A stretch of DNA of 64,000 bases from Dietzia sp. ANT_WB102 (GCF_008369165.1 NZ_VOBA01000001.1:868001-932000), one strand, 5' to 3'; positions 9,206 to 18,263 are shown, counted from the stretch's first letter. Notes: generated from the sequence alone by a model not told the origin. Program-made: numbers and translations.

Positions 9206-9943
9206 ATGAGCCGGTCGGGTCCGTCGAATGGCGCCATCGCGGCCGCGGTCATTGCCGTGGCTGCGGTCGTGATCGGAGGCTCGGTGGCGATCGGGATCCG
9301 ACTCGCGGGCGACTACTCAGGTGACGGGGTCGCCTCGGGACCGATTACCTCGATCTCCGCGACGGCTGTGGATCGCCCGGATCGGACGCGCAGCCGCACG
9401 GCGACAACGACGACGCCCACCACCACCGCGCGCCAGGCCACGGCCTCGTGCGATGCCCGATCCATCAACGCCGATCTTGGCTACCCGGACAGTGGCTCGC
9501 GGGTCATCGACTGCGGCGGAGGATGGGCGGTGATGGCGAGCGAGCACTCGGGCGATCCGTACTGGGTGGCGTTCCGCGACGGCCGCTGGCGGACGGTCCG
9601 CGACGTCTCGATGTACCAGCTCACCTGCCCTGACGAGGCCATCGCGAAGGGCGCGCCGGGGTGGATGGCGCGCAAGCACCTCGACACCTGTGCGTCGCTC
9701 AATCCGCGGACAACCCTCTCGCGGACGAACTCGCGGACCGCGCCGCAGCCCTCGTCGTCGCCGCGGCCGTCCGCGGGCGTCACGTCCCGCCCGTCCACCT
9801 CGGCCAGCTCGCCGACATCGTCGGCCACCACGACATCGCCGACCGCGACGTCACCGACCACGGCGTCTCCAACTGCGTCGTCTCGGAATGAGGCGTCGCC
9901 GAGCGCGAAGGCCTCGACAGCGACGCCCTCCACCCGGCCATAG
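9206..9943 (+). CDS. Membrane-anchored four-Cys protein with Ser/Thr/Pro tail (paralog 1)
   Basis: 245 aa of unknown function. One transmembrane segment (residues about 9-31) is followed by a Thr-rich linker. Then comes a domain of about 80 residues with four Cys: ASCDARS, SRVIDCGGGWAVMAS, SGDPYWVAFRDGRWR, LTCPDEAIA, APGWMARKHLDTC. The last 75 residues are almost only Ser, Thr, Pro and Ala, typical of a wall-spanning or glycosylated tail. The same domain recurs in the gene at 11169. The Cys residues would sit outside the membrane and probably form two disulfides (inference). Start at 9206 after GGTGAGGTGG. Confidence 0.72.
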   Translation: MSRSGPSNGAIAAAVIAVAAVVIGGSVAIGIRLAGDYSGDGVASGPITSISATAVDRPDRTRSRTATTTTPTTTARQATASCDARSINADLGYPDSGSRVIDCGGGWAVMASEHSGDPYWVAFRDGRWRTVRDVSMYQLTCPDEAIAKGAPGWMARKHLDTCASLNPRTTLSRTNSRTAPQPSSSPRPSAGVTSRPSTSASSPTSSATTTSPTATSPTTASPTASSRNEASPSAKASTATPSTRP

Positions 9944-10098
9944 CGGCATTGGTACTAGCGGGGCTCGGCCACCCAGCCCGGCCATGTTTGGCAGGTTCTC
10001 GAGGAAGAACGCAGGACGCAACCACCGTGACCGGGATGTGGAGCCCGGCCAGGTACCTCTCGATTTCGTGCTGCCGCCCGCCTCTTGGACGGCGGAGG

Positions 10099-10923
10099 TC
10101 AGGGTTTGAAGTACATCATCTGCGTGCCGGTGGCGAGCAGGATGCCGTCGCGGCTCCACAGGCGGGCGGCCTCGTCGTGGTAGTTGCCGTGGAACCGATG
10201 CGAGTGGATGCTGCCGAGCAGGAAGTCGGTGCCCTGGGCGGCAATCTCGTCAGCGGTGGCCAGGAAGTGGATGGTCAACGTCACCGTCCCCGCCGGGACT
10301 GGCCGACCGAGCCGCAGGAACGCGCGGGGGAAGAACGAATCGCACAGGGCTGTGAGTGCGAGATAGTCGAGTTCGCGGGTCGGGGCGTTGCGGATCCACA
10401 TCGTCGTCGTCGACTCCGGTTGGGGTTCACCGGAGTCCACGGCGTCCCACCCGCCGGTGACGAACCGCATGTCGTAGTTGTCCACCCACCGCACCCCGCG
10501 GTCCGACGCCGCGGCGGTGATTTCCTCCGGCGCGGAGACGGCCGGCGGGGCGGTCTCGGTCTCCGACCACGTCTCGCGGCGCATGCCGGTGATCGCGGTG
10601 GCGGTGGTGACGACCTCGCCGCCCTGGCGCATCTCCACCCACCAGTGCTGGTTGGAGCGGTTGGTGCGAGCGGGGCGGGCCTCGATCTCGAACTCCCCCT
10701 CGGCGACAGGCCCGGCGTAGTTGAGGGTCAGCGCGAGCGGATCGCCGTGCCTGTCGGGGTGCTGCAGGATCGCGCCCAGCATGGTGGCCGCAGTGATGCC
10801 GCCGAACGGACCGACCATGTTGGCCCACGCCCCGTGGGTGCGGCCGCGGACCAGGTTCTCGCCGATCGGCTCCAACGCAACGGCCTCGTCGAACACGTGG
10901 GTGGGTGCGTCCTGACTCGTCAT
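10099..10923 (-). CDS. Acyl-CoA thioesterase-like protein (TesB-type double hotdog)
   Basis: 274 aa. The arrangement GGITAATMLGAIL near residue 42, then two hotdog-like halves (first with LALTLNYAGPVAEGEFEI, second with PAGTVTLTIHFLATADEI), is typical of TesB-type and PaaI-related thioesterase proteins that hydrolyse acyl-CoA. Start at 10923 with CAGGAGA 6 nt upstream; longer in-frame starts reach to 11301 but cross the promoter region. It is inserted between the two four-Cys paralogs, on the opposite strand. Substrate unknown. Confidence 0.78.
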   Translation of the reverse strand: MTSQDAPTHVFDEAVALEPIGENLVRGRTHGAWANMVGPFGGITAATMLGAILQHPDRHGDPLALTLNYAGPVAEGEFEIEARPARTNRSNQHWWVEMRQGGEVVTTATAITGMRRETWSETETAPPAVSAPEEITAAASDRGVRWVDNYDMRFVTGGWDAVDSGEPQPESTTTMWIRNAPTRELDYLALTALCDSFFPRAFLRLGRPVPAGTVTLTIHFLATADEIAAQGTDFLLGSIHSHRFHGNYHDEAARLWSRDGILLATGTQMMYFKP

Positions 10924-11168
10924 GGAATCTCCTGAGGGGCGGCTGGCGCGGCGAAGTGGGTGCGGGCTCTCACCGTACCGAGGGGGGCGACGACGGCGAG
11001 GATGACGACGAGGATCTTGCCGGGCGCAGGGGATCCGCCGCGTATCGCCGGGGGCACCGAAGTCGCCGCGGCACAAACGTGATGGTTCGCTTATATTGAC
11101 CAGCTCGGCAACTCTGAATAGGATTGCCACCACATCACACCCGGTGTGCTGAGCCTGGCGGGAGTGGG

Positions 11169-12014
11169 ATGATGACCGGACTTCCCCGCGCGCTGGAGTC
11201 GAGATCGTTGGTCGCGGCACTCGCGGCTCTCGCTGTTGTGCTTGTGGTCGCGACCGGTCTGGTCGTGGCATTCGTGCGTAACGGTGACGACCGCAATCCA
11301 CCAGTGTCGGCCAGTACGAGGATGTCCGCGTATCAAACCTCCACCGAATCGCCGCGGATGTCGAAACTCATCCCCCCGTCGTCCGCGCCGGAGATCACCG
11401 GACTTCTCGAGGTGTCGGGTCCGGCGTGCGACGCCCCGGTGATCACCTCGGATCTCTCCTACCCGGATAGCGGCGCGCGGATCATCGACTGTCGGTCCGG
11501 CTGGGCGGTCATGGCCAGCGGTCTGTCGGGCGACCCGTACTGGGTGGCGTATTCGGACGGCCGGTGGCGCAGGGTCACGGACGTATCGATGCACCTGGGT
11601 AGCTGTCCGGATGCCGCGATCGCCAGGGGAGCCCCGGCGTGGATGGCGGAGAAGCACCTCGGAGACTGCGCGCAACACAAACCCCGGGAATCTACTAGAG
11701 CGACGCCTCCCGGAACGCTTGCTGGGGCGCCCCCTCGGACGCTACCGCGCAATCCTCTGCGCAACCTCCCGAGCACGTCCCTGCGCACGCCCCCCGTGTT
11801 GATCGCGCCCACGTCCGCGCCCCTGGCCGCTCGCACCAGTACGAGGACGCCGACCTTGACGCCGACCTTGACGCCGACCCTGGCGTCGACCCCGACGCCG
11901 TCCGACCTCTCCGCGTCATCGGCGACAACCTCCGCGCCGACCAGTGTCAGCACGGTGACGTCCTCACCGACCAGTGGGGAACCCGCGCCCGCGGAAGACG
12001 TCGCCCCCAGGTAG
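11169..12014 (+). CDS. Membrane-anchored four-Cys protein with Ser/Thr/Pro tail (paralog 2)
   Basis: 281 aa, paralog of the protein at 9206. Transmembrane segment at about residues 16-35, a polar linker, then the same four-Cys domain: PACDAPV, SYPDSGARIIDCRSGWAVMA, SGDPYWVAYSDGRWRRV, GSCPDAAIA, APAWMAEKHLGDC. The tail is again low-complexity. At 11848-11883 it holds a 12-nt tandem repeat coding for repeated TPTL, a likely slippage hot spot. Start at 11169 after GGCGGGAGTGGG; a second ATG follows directly. Function unknown. Two copies within 3 kb suggest local duplication, with the thioesterase inserted or retained between them. Confidence 0.72.
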   Translation: MMTGLPRALESRSLVAALAALAVVLVVATGLVVAFVRNGDDRNPPVSASTRMSAYQTSTESPRMSKLIPPSSAPEITGLLEVSGPACDAPVITSDLSYPDSGARIIDCRSGWAVMASGLSGDPYWVAYSDGRWRRVTDVSMHLGSCPDAAIARGAPAWMAEKHLGDCAQHKPRESTRATPPGTLAGAPPRTLPRNPLRNLPSTSLRTPPVLIAPTSAPLAARTSTRTPTLTPTLTPTLASTPTPSDLSASSATTSAPTSVSTVTSSPTSGEPAPAEDVAPR

Positions 12015-12078
12015 CGGCCCACGCAGCTGTGGGCGAAACGCGTCCGGCTGCGGCGCCGATCGGGAGAGAATCGCAGCC

Positions 12079-13434
12079 ATGCAGCCAGTGATGACTCCGA
12101 TGTTCACCGAACTCTCCGAGGGCCGGATCGCCCCGCCCATGACTGCCCGCCAGGGCCCTGACCTCGCATCGGCGGGGTACACGGAGACGGAGTGGGCCGC
12201 GTCCGGCGAGGCGGTGTCCTACTCGGTGGGCGAGCTGCCCACCGATGGTCGTATCTCGCTGGCCCAGGCGGACTCGGCGCCGTTCGCCACGCGCGTGCTG
12301 GTCCGGCGCCCCGGCCCTGAGCGGTTCAGCGGCGTGGTGCTGGTGGAGTGGCTCAACGTCAGTGGAGGCCAGGATGCGGCGCCGGAGTACACCTACCTCG
12401 CTGACGAGATCCTCCGGTCCGGCCACGCGTGGGTCGGTGTGTCGGCGCAGTTCATCGGCGTCGAGGGCGGCGACGCGGCCGTGGGGATGGGCGGCCAGAC
12501 CGGCGGCCTGCGCGCGCAACGGCGTCAGCGCTACGGCGACCTGCACCATCCCGGCGACGCCTACGCCTACGACATCGTCACCCAGGTAGGCCGCTCGTGT
12601 CGCGGCGCCTGGGGGGACGGCCCGCTGGCCGGCCTCGCGCCGGATACGGTAATCGCGATCGGGGAGTCGCAGTCGGCCATCGCCCTGACCTCCTACATCA
12701 ACGGAGTGCATCCGCTGGCGGGCGTATTCGACGGGTTCCTGCTGCACAGCCGCGGCGGCGGGGCGCTGCCGTTCGATGACCACGGCCGCGCGGCTGGCAT
12801 CGCCACCGCCGTCTCTTCGCCCACCGTGCTCCTGCGCGACGACCTCGACACCCCCGTGATGGTCGTGCAGGCCGAGGGCGATCTCGGCGGACTGCTCGAC
12901 TCGGCCCGTTCGCGTCAGCCCGATTCGGACTCCATCGTCACCTGGGAGATCGCCGGCCAGGCGCACGCCGACGCCTACCAGCTGGGCGAGCTCGCCGGGT
13001 TGGTCGACTGCGGCGGCGCCATCAACAGTGGCCAGCAGGTGTTCGTCGTCCGGGCCGCGCTGCGGCACCTGCTGTCGTGGGTGGCCGGCGGGGCGCGACC
13101 GCCTGCCGCACCGCCGGTCGAGATCGACGACGACGGCGAGGTGACCACCGGCGACTTGGGCATCGGCCGCGGTGGCGTGCGGACCCCGGCCGTGGAGGCA
13201 CCCGTTGAGAGGTTGGTCGGCGCCCCGTATCCGCAGGCCGCGCCGTTCTGCATGCTTCTCGGTCGCACGGAGGAGGTGGCCGAGGAGCAGTTGCGCCGGC
13301 GGTGGTCGGGTCGCGACGAGTACCTGCGGGCCTATGAGGAGGCCACCGACAGGCTGATCGCCGAAGGCTTTCTGCTGGCCGACGACCGCGATGAGATCCT
13401 CGCCGATGCCCGCCCGGAGCGCATCACCTGGTGA
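12079..13434 (+). CDS. Alpha/beta-hydrolase domain protein
   Basis: 451 aa. Matches the large alpha/beta-hydrolase domain family found in actinobacteria. Probable nucleophile Ser in AIGESQSAIAL; note GESQS in place of the usual GxSxG. An acid residue is likely in VVQAEGDLGG and the His in IAGQAHADAYQ. The early segment VVLVEWLNVSGG is also characteristic. No signal peptide, so probably cytoplasmic. Natural substrate unknown. Start at 12079 with GGAGAGAA 8 nt upstream. Its 3-prime end overlaps the convergent lysoplasmalogenase-like gene by 11 nt. Confidence 0.8.
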   Translation: MQPVMTPMFTELSEGRIAPPMTARQGPDLASAGYTETEWAASGEAVSYSVGELPTDGRISLAQADSAPFATRVLVRRPGPERFSGVVLVEWLNVSGGQDAAPEYTYLADEILRSGHAWVGVSAQFIGVEGGDAAVGMGGQTGGLRAQRRQRYGDLHHPGDAYAYDIVTQVGRSCRGAWGDGPLAGLAPDTVIAIGESQSAIALTSYINGVHPLAGVFDGFLLHSRGGGALPFDDHGRAAGIATAVSSPTVLLRDDLDTPVMVVQAEGDLGGLLDSARSRQPDSDSIVTWEIAGQAHADAYQLGELAGLVDCGGAINSGQQVFVVRAALRHLLSWVAGGARPPAAPPVEIDDDGEVTTGDLGIGRGGVRTPAVEAPVERLVGAPYPQAAPFCMLLGRTEEVAEEQLRRRWSGRDEYLRAYEEATDRLIAEGFLLADDRDEILADARPERITW

Positions 13435-14116
13435 GACGATCACGCCCGCGGCGAAGCGATGAGCCCCCGGCTGGGCGGTCCGGGGCCCTGGCGAGCAGGA
13501 TGATCACCACGAACAGCGCCTGCGCGGAGACGTAGGTAGCCATCACGACTAGATCGCGCTCGGGCCAGTCCACGAGGTCGGGCCGGAAGGCGTCCAGGGC
13601 GATCAGTCCGTCGGAAAGCACGAAAAGTGCCCCGCCGAGCCCGCCGACCCAGCCGTGGCTGGCGGCGAGCCACGCGACTGCGAGCAGGAGCAGGCCGTAA
13701 CCTACGACGGCTGGAGCGAGCGCCCCCGCCTCTGGCACCGTCACCGCCAGCAGCGCGACCGCGACCACGACGAGCAAGAGGGTCCACGCCATCGGTGCTC
13801 GGCCCCGCTCCACGCGAGTGAACGCCACAATCCACAAGACCTGCGCTACGGCGAAGCCGGCGACCATCGCCAGGAACCGGGCATCCTCCGGCACGACCTT
13901 TGGTAGCGAGTCGCCGACCCAGCTCCCGGCGAGCGCACCCAAGGCCCACGGCCAGGCGGGGCCGCGGTCCGCGCGTGGCAGAACCAGCAACACCAGGGCG
14001 AGGGCGGGCATGAGCAGGACCTGCGTCGATGCGGCCGCGGTCGTCGCGTCGGTCATCAGCGCGACCAGGTGGACCACGGTGACGATCGACACGGGGATCC
14101 AGCTCAGCGGGCGCAT
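13424..14116 (-). CDS. YhhN/TMEM86-type membrane protein (lysoplasmalogenase-like)
   Basis: 230 aa integral membrane protein with about eight helices. Conserved motifs of the family are present: GSWVGDSLP (first Asp) and GGALFVLSDGLIALD (second Asp). Characterised members cleave the vinyl-ether bond of lysoplasmalogens; whether this bacterial protein does so is unproven. Start MRPLSWIP at 14116. No clear ribosome binding site. Confidence 0.8.
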   Translation of the reverse strand: MRPLSWIPVSIVTVVHLVALMTDATTAAASTQVLLMPALALVLLVLPRADRGPAWPWALGALAGSWVGDSLPKVVPEDARFLAMVAGFAVAQVLWIVAFTRVERGRAPMAWTLLLVVVAVALLAVTVPEAGALAPAVVGYGLLLLAVAWLAASHGWVGGLGGALFVLSDGLIALDAFRPDLVDWPERDLVVMATYVSAQALFVVIILLARAPDRPAGGSSLRRGRDRLTR

Positions 14117-14154
14117 GACCGAACGGTATCGCGGGCAGGTGCCGGCTGCTGGCG

Positions 14155-15561
14155 CTACTGGAGTGCTCGTCGTCGTCGACCCAGGACGGTGTGCACCACT
14201 AACGCGAGCATCACCGCCGAGCAGCAGATGACGCCCACCCCGAACGCCATGGTGATGCCCTCGCCGGTCGAGTTGGTCGAGCCGGACGGGTGGGCGGCGA
14301 GGACCGCTCCGGACAATGCCGCGCCCACCGCCCCGCCGACCGTGCGCAGGACCTGGTTGAAACTCACCGCGCTGCCGAGTTGGTCCACCGCGACACTGCG
14401 GGCGATGAGCGCGGGCATCGCGGCGTATCCGGATCCGATCCCGGCGCCGAAGAGGAGCATCCCGATGGCCAACGTCCAGAAGTCACTGTGCCGCAGCCAG
14501 AGCAATATCGACGCTACCGTCATCACGGCCGCGCCCGCGGGGAGGAACACCGCCATGTCGAACCGGCGTGACAGTGCGCGGACGGTCCGGTTGGCGGCGA
14601 AGCTGCCCGCCGAGAGCGGCGCCATCATGAACCCCGCCCACATGAGCGGCACCGCCAGTCCGAAACCTGTCTCGGTGGGCGCCTGCGCCACCAGACTCGC
14701 GATGGACAGGCCGATGTACATGGCGGTACCGAGGCCGATCGCGGTGGCGTTGGCCAGCAGGACCTCGGGTCGGCGGACCACGCGCAGGTTCACTAGGGGG
14801 TGGCGGGTGCGAATGCTGTGCACGACCCACAGGAGCAGGGTATTCAGCGCGACCACGAGGACGACGAATGCTGTGGCCGACCCCCAGCCCCAGGTCTGCG
14901 CCTCGGAGATCCACAGCAGCAGCGCGGTCAGCCCGCCACCCAGCAGCAGTGCCCCGGTGACGTCGAACGGGGTGCGGGGTGCGAGGGGGTCGGGACCGGC
15001 GGGGATGTATCGCCAGACTCCGAGCGCGGCGGTGGCCACGAACAGGGCGGCGAAGCCGAACGCGGCCCGCAGATCGAAGGCGGCGGCGAGGATGCCGGTG
15101 AGCGGGTAACCCAGACCCATGCCCACGGAAACCGTGACCGACAGCGTCGAGATGGTGGGTTGGGCGGCGGTGAAGGGCAGGTGCCGGCGGGCGAGGGCGA
15201 TGGTGATGGGCACCGTGCCGTAGAGAAGTCCCTGCAACCCGCGACCGATGAGGAAGACGGTGAAATTCGGCGCGATCGTGGCGACGACGGAGCCGAGAAA
15301 GATCACGCTCAGACTGGTCAGGAGTAGTTTTCGCGTGTGCGGACCATCGGCGAGGCGGCCCATGATCGGGGTGGCGACCGCCCCGACGAGCAGGTTGGCA
15401 GTGAGCATCCACTGCGCCGTACTGACGGGGATGGCGAACTCCGTGGCCACCGACGGCACCAGCAGCATGCCGAGGGAGCTGACGATAGAGCTGGTCATGG
15501 CGGCGTAGACGAGGGCCGTGACGAACCAGCGGGGCGCGGGTCGGCGGCCGGGGGCGGTCAC
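14155..15561 (-). CDS. MFS drug-exporter-like transporter (DHA2 type)
   Basis: 468 aa, about 12-14 transmembrane helices. Motifs of the DHA family: ANLLVGAVATPIMGRLAD with motif A (GRLADGPHTRKLL), and GYPLTGILAAAFDLRAAF corresponding to motif C of exporters. Likely proton-coupled export of hydrophobic compounds. The GTG start at 15561 overlaps the stop of the MarR gene by four nt (GTGA), so translation is coupled to it. Pairing with a MarR repressor is the classic plan for an inducible efflux pump. Confidence 0.87.
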   Translation of the reverse strand: MTAPGRRPAPRWFVTALVYAAMTSSIVSSLGMLLVPSVATEFAIPVSTAQWMLTANLLVGAVATPIMGRLADGPHTRKLLLTSLSVIFLGSVVATIAPNFTVFLIGRGLQGLLYGTVPITIALARRHLPFTAAQPTISTLSVTVSVGMGLGYPLTGILAAAFDLRAAFGFAALFVATAALGVWRYIPAGPDPLAPRTPFDVTGALLLGGGLTALLLWISEAQTWGWGSATAFVVLVVALNTLLLWVVHSIRTRHPLVNLRVVRRPEVLLANATAIGLGTAMYIGLSIASLVAQAPTETGFGLAVPLMWAGFMMAPLSAGSFAANRTVRALSRRFDMAVFLPAGAAVMTVASILLWLRHSDFWTLAIGMLLFGAGIGSGYAAMPALIARSVAVDQLGSAVSFNQVLRTVGGAVGAALSGAVLAAHPSGSTNSTGEGITMAFGVGVICCSAVMLALVVHTVLGRRRRALQ

Positions 15562-16061
15562 TGCCCGGCCCCGGTTCCGCGCCCGGTGATTCCGGCGTCC
15601 AGGCGGCGCAGCAGCGGGAGGGCCGCGGCCAACGTCGCGCGGTCGGCGTCGTCGAGATGGTCGGCGACCGCCCGGGTGAGCCAGTCCTGGCCGGCGCTGA
15701 GTTCGGCGCGCAGCCGCTCCCGGCCGGCGTCGGTGAGGGACACGAGTGTCCGCCGACCGTCCGCCGGGTCGGGACTGCGGGAGACCAGTCCCAGCTCCTG
15801 CAGTTCGCGGACGGCGTTGGCCACCGCCTGGTGGCTGATCCGCTCGAGGCCAGCCAGGTCGGTCGCGGTCATAGCGCCGCGGCGGTCCAGGTGCGCCAGG
15901 ATCCCGGTCTTGCCGAGCGACAGCGTCCGGCGAGCGTTGAACTGGCGCCACAGCGGGCGCAGTGCCTCTCGGAGGTCGGCCGCGAGGCTCATCGGGCCGG
16001 CGGAAACGGCCGAGGCAGGGTCGACGGGATCCTTCGTGGGTGGGTCGGCGTGGTCCGTCAC
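15558..16061 (-). CDS. MarR-family transcriptional regulator
   Basis: 167 aa winged-helix repressor-type protein. Core: LREALRPLWRQFNARRTLSL, then the recognition-helix region LERISHQAVANAVRELQ and the wing SRSPDPADGRRTLVSLTDAG. The GTG at 16061 is preferred over the far-upstream Met at 16229, because a -10-like TACAGT lies 7 nt before it and the overlapping palindromes at 16075-16091 would otherwise fall inside the coding region. First gene of a two-gene operon with the MFS exporter. Confidence 0.88.
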   Translation of the reverse strand: MTDHADPPTKDPVDPASAVSAGPMSLAADLREALRPLWRQFNARRTLSLGKTGILAHLDRRGAMTATDLAGLERISHQAVANAVRELQELGLVSRSPDPADGRRTLVSLTDAGRERLRAELSAGQDWLTRAVADHLDDADRATLAAALPLLRRLDAGITGRGTGAGQ

Positions 16062-16074
16062 TCCACAAACTGTA

Positions 16075-16091
16075 CAACTAAGTTGCGCAAC
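16075..16091. promoter_or_regulatory. Candidate MarR operator
   Basis: Two overlapping palindromes: CAACTAAGTTG (16075-16085, one central base) and GTTGCGCAAC (16082-16091, perfect). They lie directly upstream of the -10-like TACAGT (16074-16069 on the minus strand), where binding by the MarR protein would block RNA polymerase. Autorepression is inferred from position. Confidence 0.5.
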
Positions 16092-16131
16092 CACATTGTG
16101 GATCCGGTCGGCCCGGCGCCGCGTCACCCCG

Positions 16132-17478
16132 TCAGTAGGTCCCGCAGTTGTTGGGCGCTGGGGCGCCTGCGATCCGGTCGGCGAGGTATTGCACGTTGCC
16201 CTCAAGTCCCGTGAGCATGGGTGCGGCATGGTTGAGCACCATGCCGGGCGCCACCGGCGGTAGCGGGTCGATGACCATGTCGACGGCGGCCCCCTGCGCG
16301 CACCAGTCGCGGCCCAGCTGCTGTGACTGGTGTCCGGCGACGACGTCGTCGTTCACCGGGGAGAGGATTCGCACCGGTGTTGTGGGCGTGATCCGGCCGA
16401 TCCGCTGGAGTTCGAGGAATTCCTTGAGCCGCGGCTCGGAGCGCACGATGTCGTCGGCCGACCGGCCCGAGACCGTGAAGTCGGAAGTGCGCTGCCGAAA
16501 GAACTGGACCGCGGTCTCTGCCATGCACTGGTCGGCGGTGGCGGCGAGCATGGCGCGCCCCCGGTCGTTGAAGTACGGCGTGATCAGCGGTCCCATCTCC
16601 GGGTACGTGTCGATCATGCTGTTGAGGGCGTAGCCGATCACTCCTGAGATCGCCGAGCCGTCGGCCTGATTGAGTGTGGCGAGCAGGTCGGCTGGTGGTG
16701 AACCGGCGACCGTGCCGACCAGGTTGACCTCCGGCGCGTACTGGGACTGGAGCTCCGCGGCCGCGGCCACGGCACCTCCGCCCTGTGAGTATCCGATGAA
16801 GACCGTGCGGGCACCCGGCTCGATGTCCGCGCCCGGCGCCTGGGCTGCGGCGCGCGCGAGGTCGAGCACGGCGTGCGCCTGGGACTCACGGTGGACGTAC
16901 GAGTGCAGGCCCGGGGTGCCTAGCCCCTCGTAGTCGGTTATGGCGACTGCGTATCCGCGGGCGAGTAGTGCGTAGGTCTGGATGATCTCGTACCCGATGC
17001 CGACGCCCGGCGGGTCGGTGCGGACGTTCGCCAGGTTCTGCATCGTCTTGGACGGAGCGCAGTGGTCGCCCTGTCCCTGCGTACCCGGCGCGACCACGGC
17101 CAGCGGGCGCGAGCCACCGCCAGTCCACGGCGCGCGCGGCTGCACGTAGGTGCCGGTCACGGCGGTGCCCTGGCCGCGTGAGCCTATCGAGGTGTACATG
17201 ATCCGCTGCGCGTCAGCGGAGATCGGGCCGGCGGCGTCTGTCACGAATTCCGCTCCCGAGATCGAGGGGATCGCCCCGACCAGCGGGAATGACTCACCCT
17301 TGATGAAGGCTCCCGGCATCGCGGGGAGTTCGGCCGGCGGCTGGTAGAACGCGGGCGCCGGGTCGTTGGACGATCCCTGTGCGCCCGCAGCGGGCGCCGC
17401 CAGAGCCCCTCCGGCGAATGCGGTGGCGATGACGGCGGCGAATGCGGATGCGCGCATCGCGAATCGATGGTGTGGCAC
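16132..17478 (-). CDS. Secretory lipase (LIP family)
   Basis: 448 aa exported alpha/beta hydrolase. Signal peptide with hydrophobic AFAAVIATAFAGGALA and cleavage near AGAQG (about residue 34). Nucleophile elbow GYSQGGGAVAAAAE; also VVAPGTQGQGDHCAPS, ITDYEGLGTPG, and a late His in MVLNHAAPM. Cys residues (DHCAPS, DQCMAE, RDWCAQG, NNCGTY) suggest disulfides. Similar proteins hydrolyse triglycerides or other esters at the cell surface. The GTG start at 17478 has GGGGGAA 5 nt upstream. Confidence 0.88.
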   Translation of the reverse strand: MPHHRFAMRASAFAAVIATAFAGGALAAPAAGAQGSSNDPAPAFYQPPAELPAMPGAFIKGESFPLVGAIPSISGAEFVTDAAGPISADAQRIMYTSIGSRGQGTAVTGTYVQPRAPWTGGGSRPLAVVAPGTQGQGDHCAPSKTMQNLANVRTDPPGVGIGYEIIQTYALLARGYAVAITDYEGLGTPGLHSYVHRESQAHAVLDLARAAAQAPGADIEPGARTVFIGYSQGGGAVAAAAELQSQYAPEVNLVGTVAGSPPADLLATLNQADGSAISGVIGYALNSMIDTYPEMGPLITPYFNDRGRAMLAATADQCMAETAVQFFRQRTSDFTVSGRSADDIVRSEPRLKEFLELQRIGRITPTTPVRILSPVNDDVVAGHQSQQLGRDWCAQGAAVDMVIDPLPPVAPGMVLNHAAPMLTGLEGNVQYLADRIAGAPAPNNCGTY

Positions 17479-17632
17479 GGTTCCCCCGAGATGCTGTGGT
17501 GCGAGTCACTGGCAAGCGGAGTGTAATCCGTGAATGCCTGCCGTGGGCGTCGTCTCTGGACGAGCTGCACCGGTGCTCGTCCGCGTCCGGCCGGGCCGTG
17601 CCCGCTCGGTGGTGAGGAGCCCCGCAGCGACA

Positions 17633-17653
17633 TAGGATGTGACGTAGTTCACG
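17633..17653 (+). promoter_or_regulatory. CRP/GlxR-like site with possible -10
   Basis: TGTGACGTAGTTCACG (17638-17653) matches the TGTGA-N6-TCACA pattern of cAMP-receptor-type regulators (GlxR in corynebacteria) except the last base. A TAGGAT hexamer at 17633-17638 touches it. It lies about 40 nt before the membrane protein at 17691. Binding is not shown; no CRP gene is in the window. Confidence 0.45.
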
Positions 17654-17690
17654 CGATCTTCCGTGTGGGCCCGATGGAAGGGTCGCCGCT

Positions 17691-18233
17691 ATGACCACGA
17701 ACCACACCCGCGCTCCCGAGGGTCCGAACTCGCCCGCCAGAAGTCGGGAGCCTGTTCCGGTCTTACGCAGTCGCGTCGGCGGGCCGATAGCCTTCGTGGG
17801 CTTGGCGGTCGCCCTGCTCAGTCTGGTGTTGCCATGGGTGTCTGGCGGAGGGCCTTCGATCACCGGGCTGGGGTTGACAGACGCGCTCGGCTTGCGCGCC
17901 TTCACTCCAGTGAATTTCCTCGGCCTCGTTGTGATGGCGTTCCTCGCCTCGGTGACGCTGGTCGCCCGGCTGGGCATCTTCGCGATTCTCAACGCGATCA
18001 CAGCGGCCCTGGTCCTGGTCGCCCACCTGGTCTTTGTCTGGGTGTTGTACAACTCGACCGGCACCTTGAAGCCGATCCTCAGCGGCCTGCCCGCGGAAAC
18101 TTCGGTCAGTTACGGACCCTATGTCGCGGTGATCGGATTCGTGTTGGTGATCGTGGGGTCGGTGGTGGCGGCCAGGTCGGCCGAGTACCTGATGCCGGAC
18201 CGGGCGGAGGCGCGGTTGCTCGACCGCGGCTGA
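17691..18233 (+). CDS. Small integral membrane protein, unknown
   Basis: 180 aa, no recognised family. A polar N-terminus of about 30 residues is followed by four hydrophobic helices (about 31-50, 72-90, 96-120 and 140-160). The segment LPWVSGGGPSITGLGL follows helix 1. Start at 17691 with GGAAGGG 8 nt upstream. Its promoter region carries the CRP-like site. Confidence 0.7.
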   Translation: MTTNHTRAPEGPNSPARSREPVPVLRSRVGGPIAFVGLAVALLSLVLPWVSGGGPSITGLGLTDALGLRAFTPVNFLGLVVMAFLASVTLVARLGIFAILNAITAALVLVAHLVFVWVLYNSTGTLKPILSGLPAETSVSYGPYVAVIGFVLVIVGSVVAARSAEYLMPDRAEARLLDRG

Positions 18234-18238
18234 GCTGC

Positions 18239-18263
18239 GGCCAGGTCTGGCCGGCCCGGCCGG
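18239..18263. terminator. Tandem palindromes between convergent genes
   Basis: GGCCAG-GT-CTGGCC (18239-18252) is followed at once by CCGGCC-C-GGCCGG (18251-18263). Both can form short GC-rich stems and lie in the 34-nt gap between the membrane protein and the ChaB-like pseudogene. Likely a two-way terminator. Confidence 0.45.

Noticed and set aside
11848-11883. CRISPR-like or intergenic repeat (12-nt units)
   Set aside because: It lies inside the coding sequence of the four-Cys paralog and encodes a TPTL repeat; there are no spacers.
11947-13443. 498-codon minus-strand ORF opposite the hydrolase
   Set aside because: Antisense shadow; no start signal and no domain, while the plus strand encodes a complete hydrolase.
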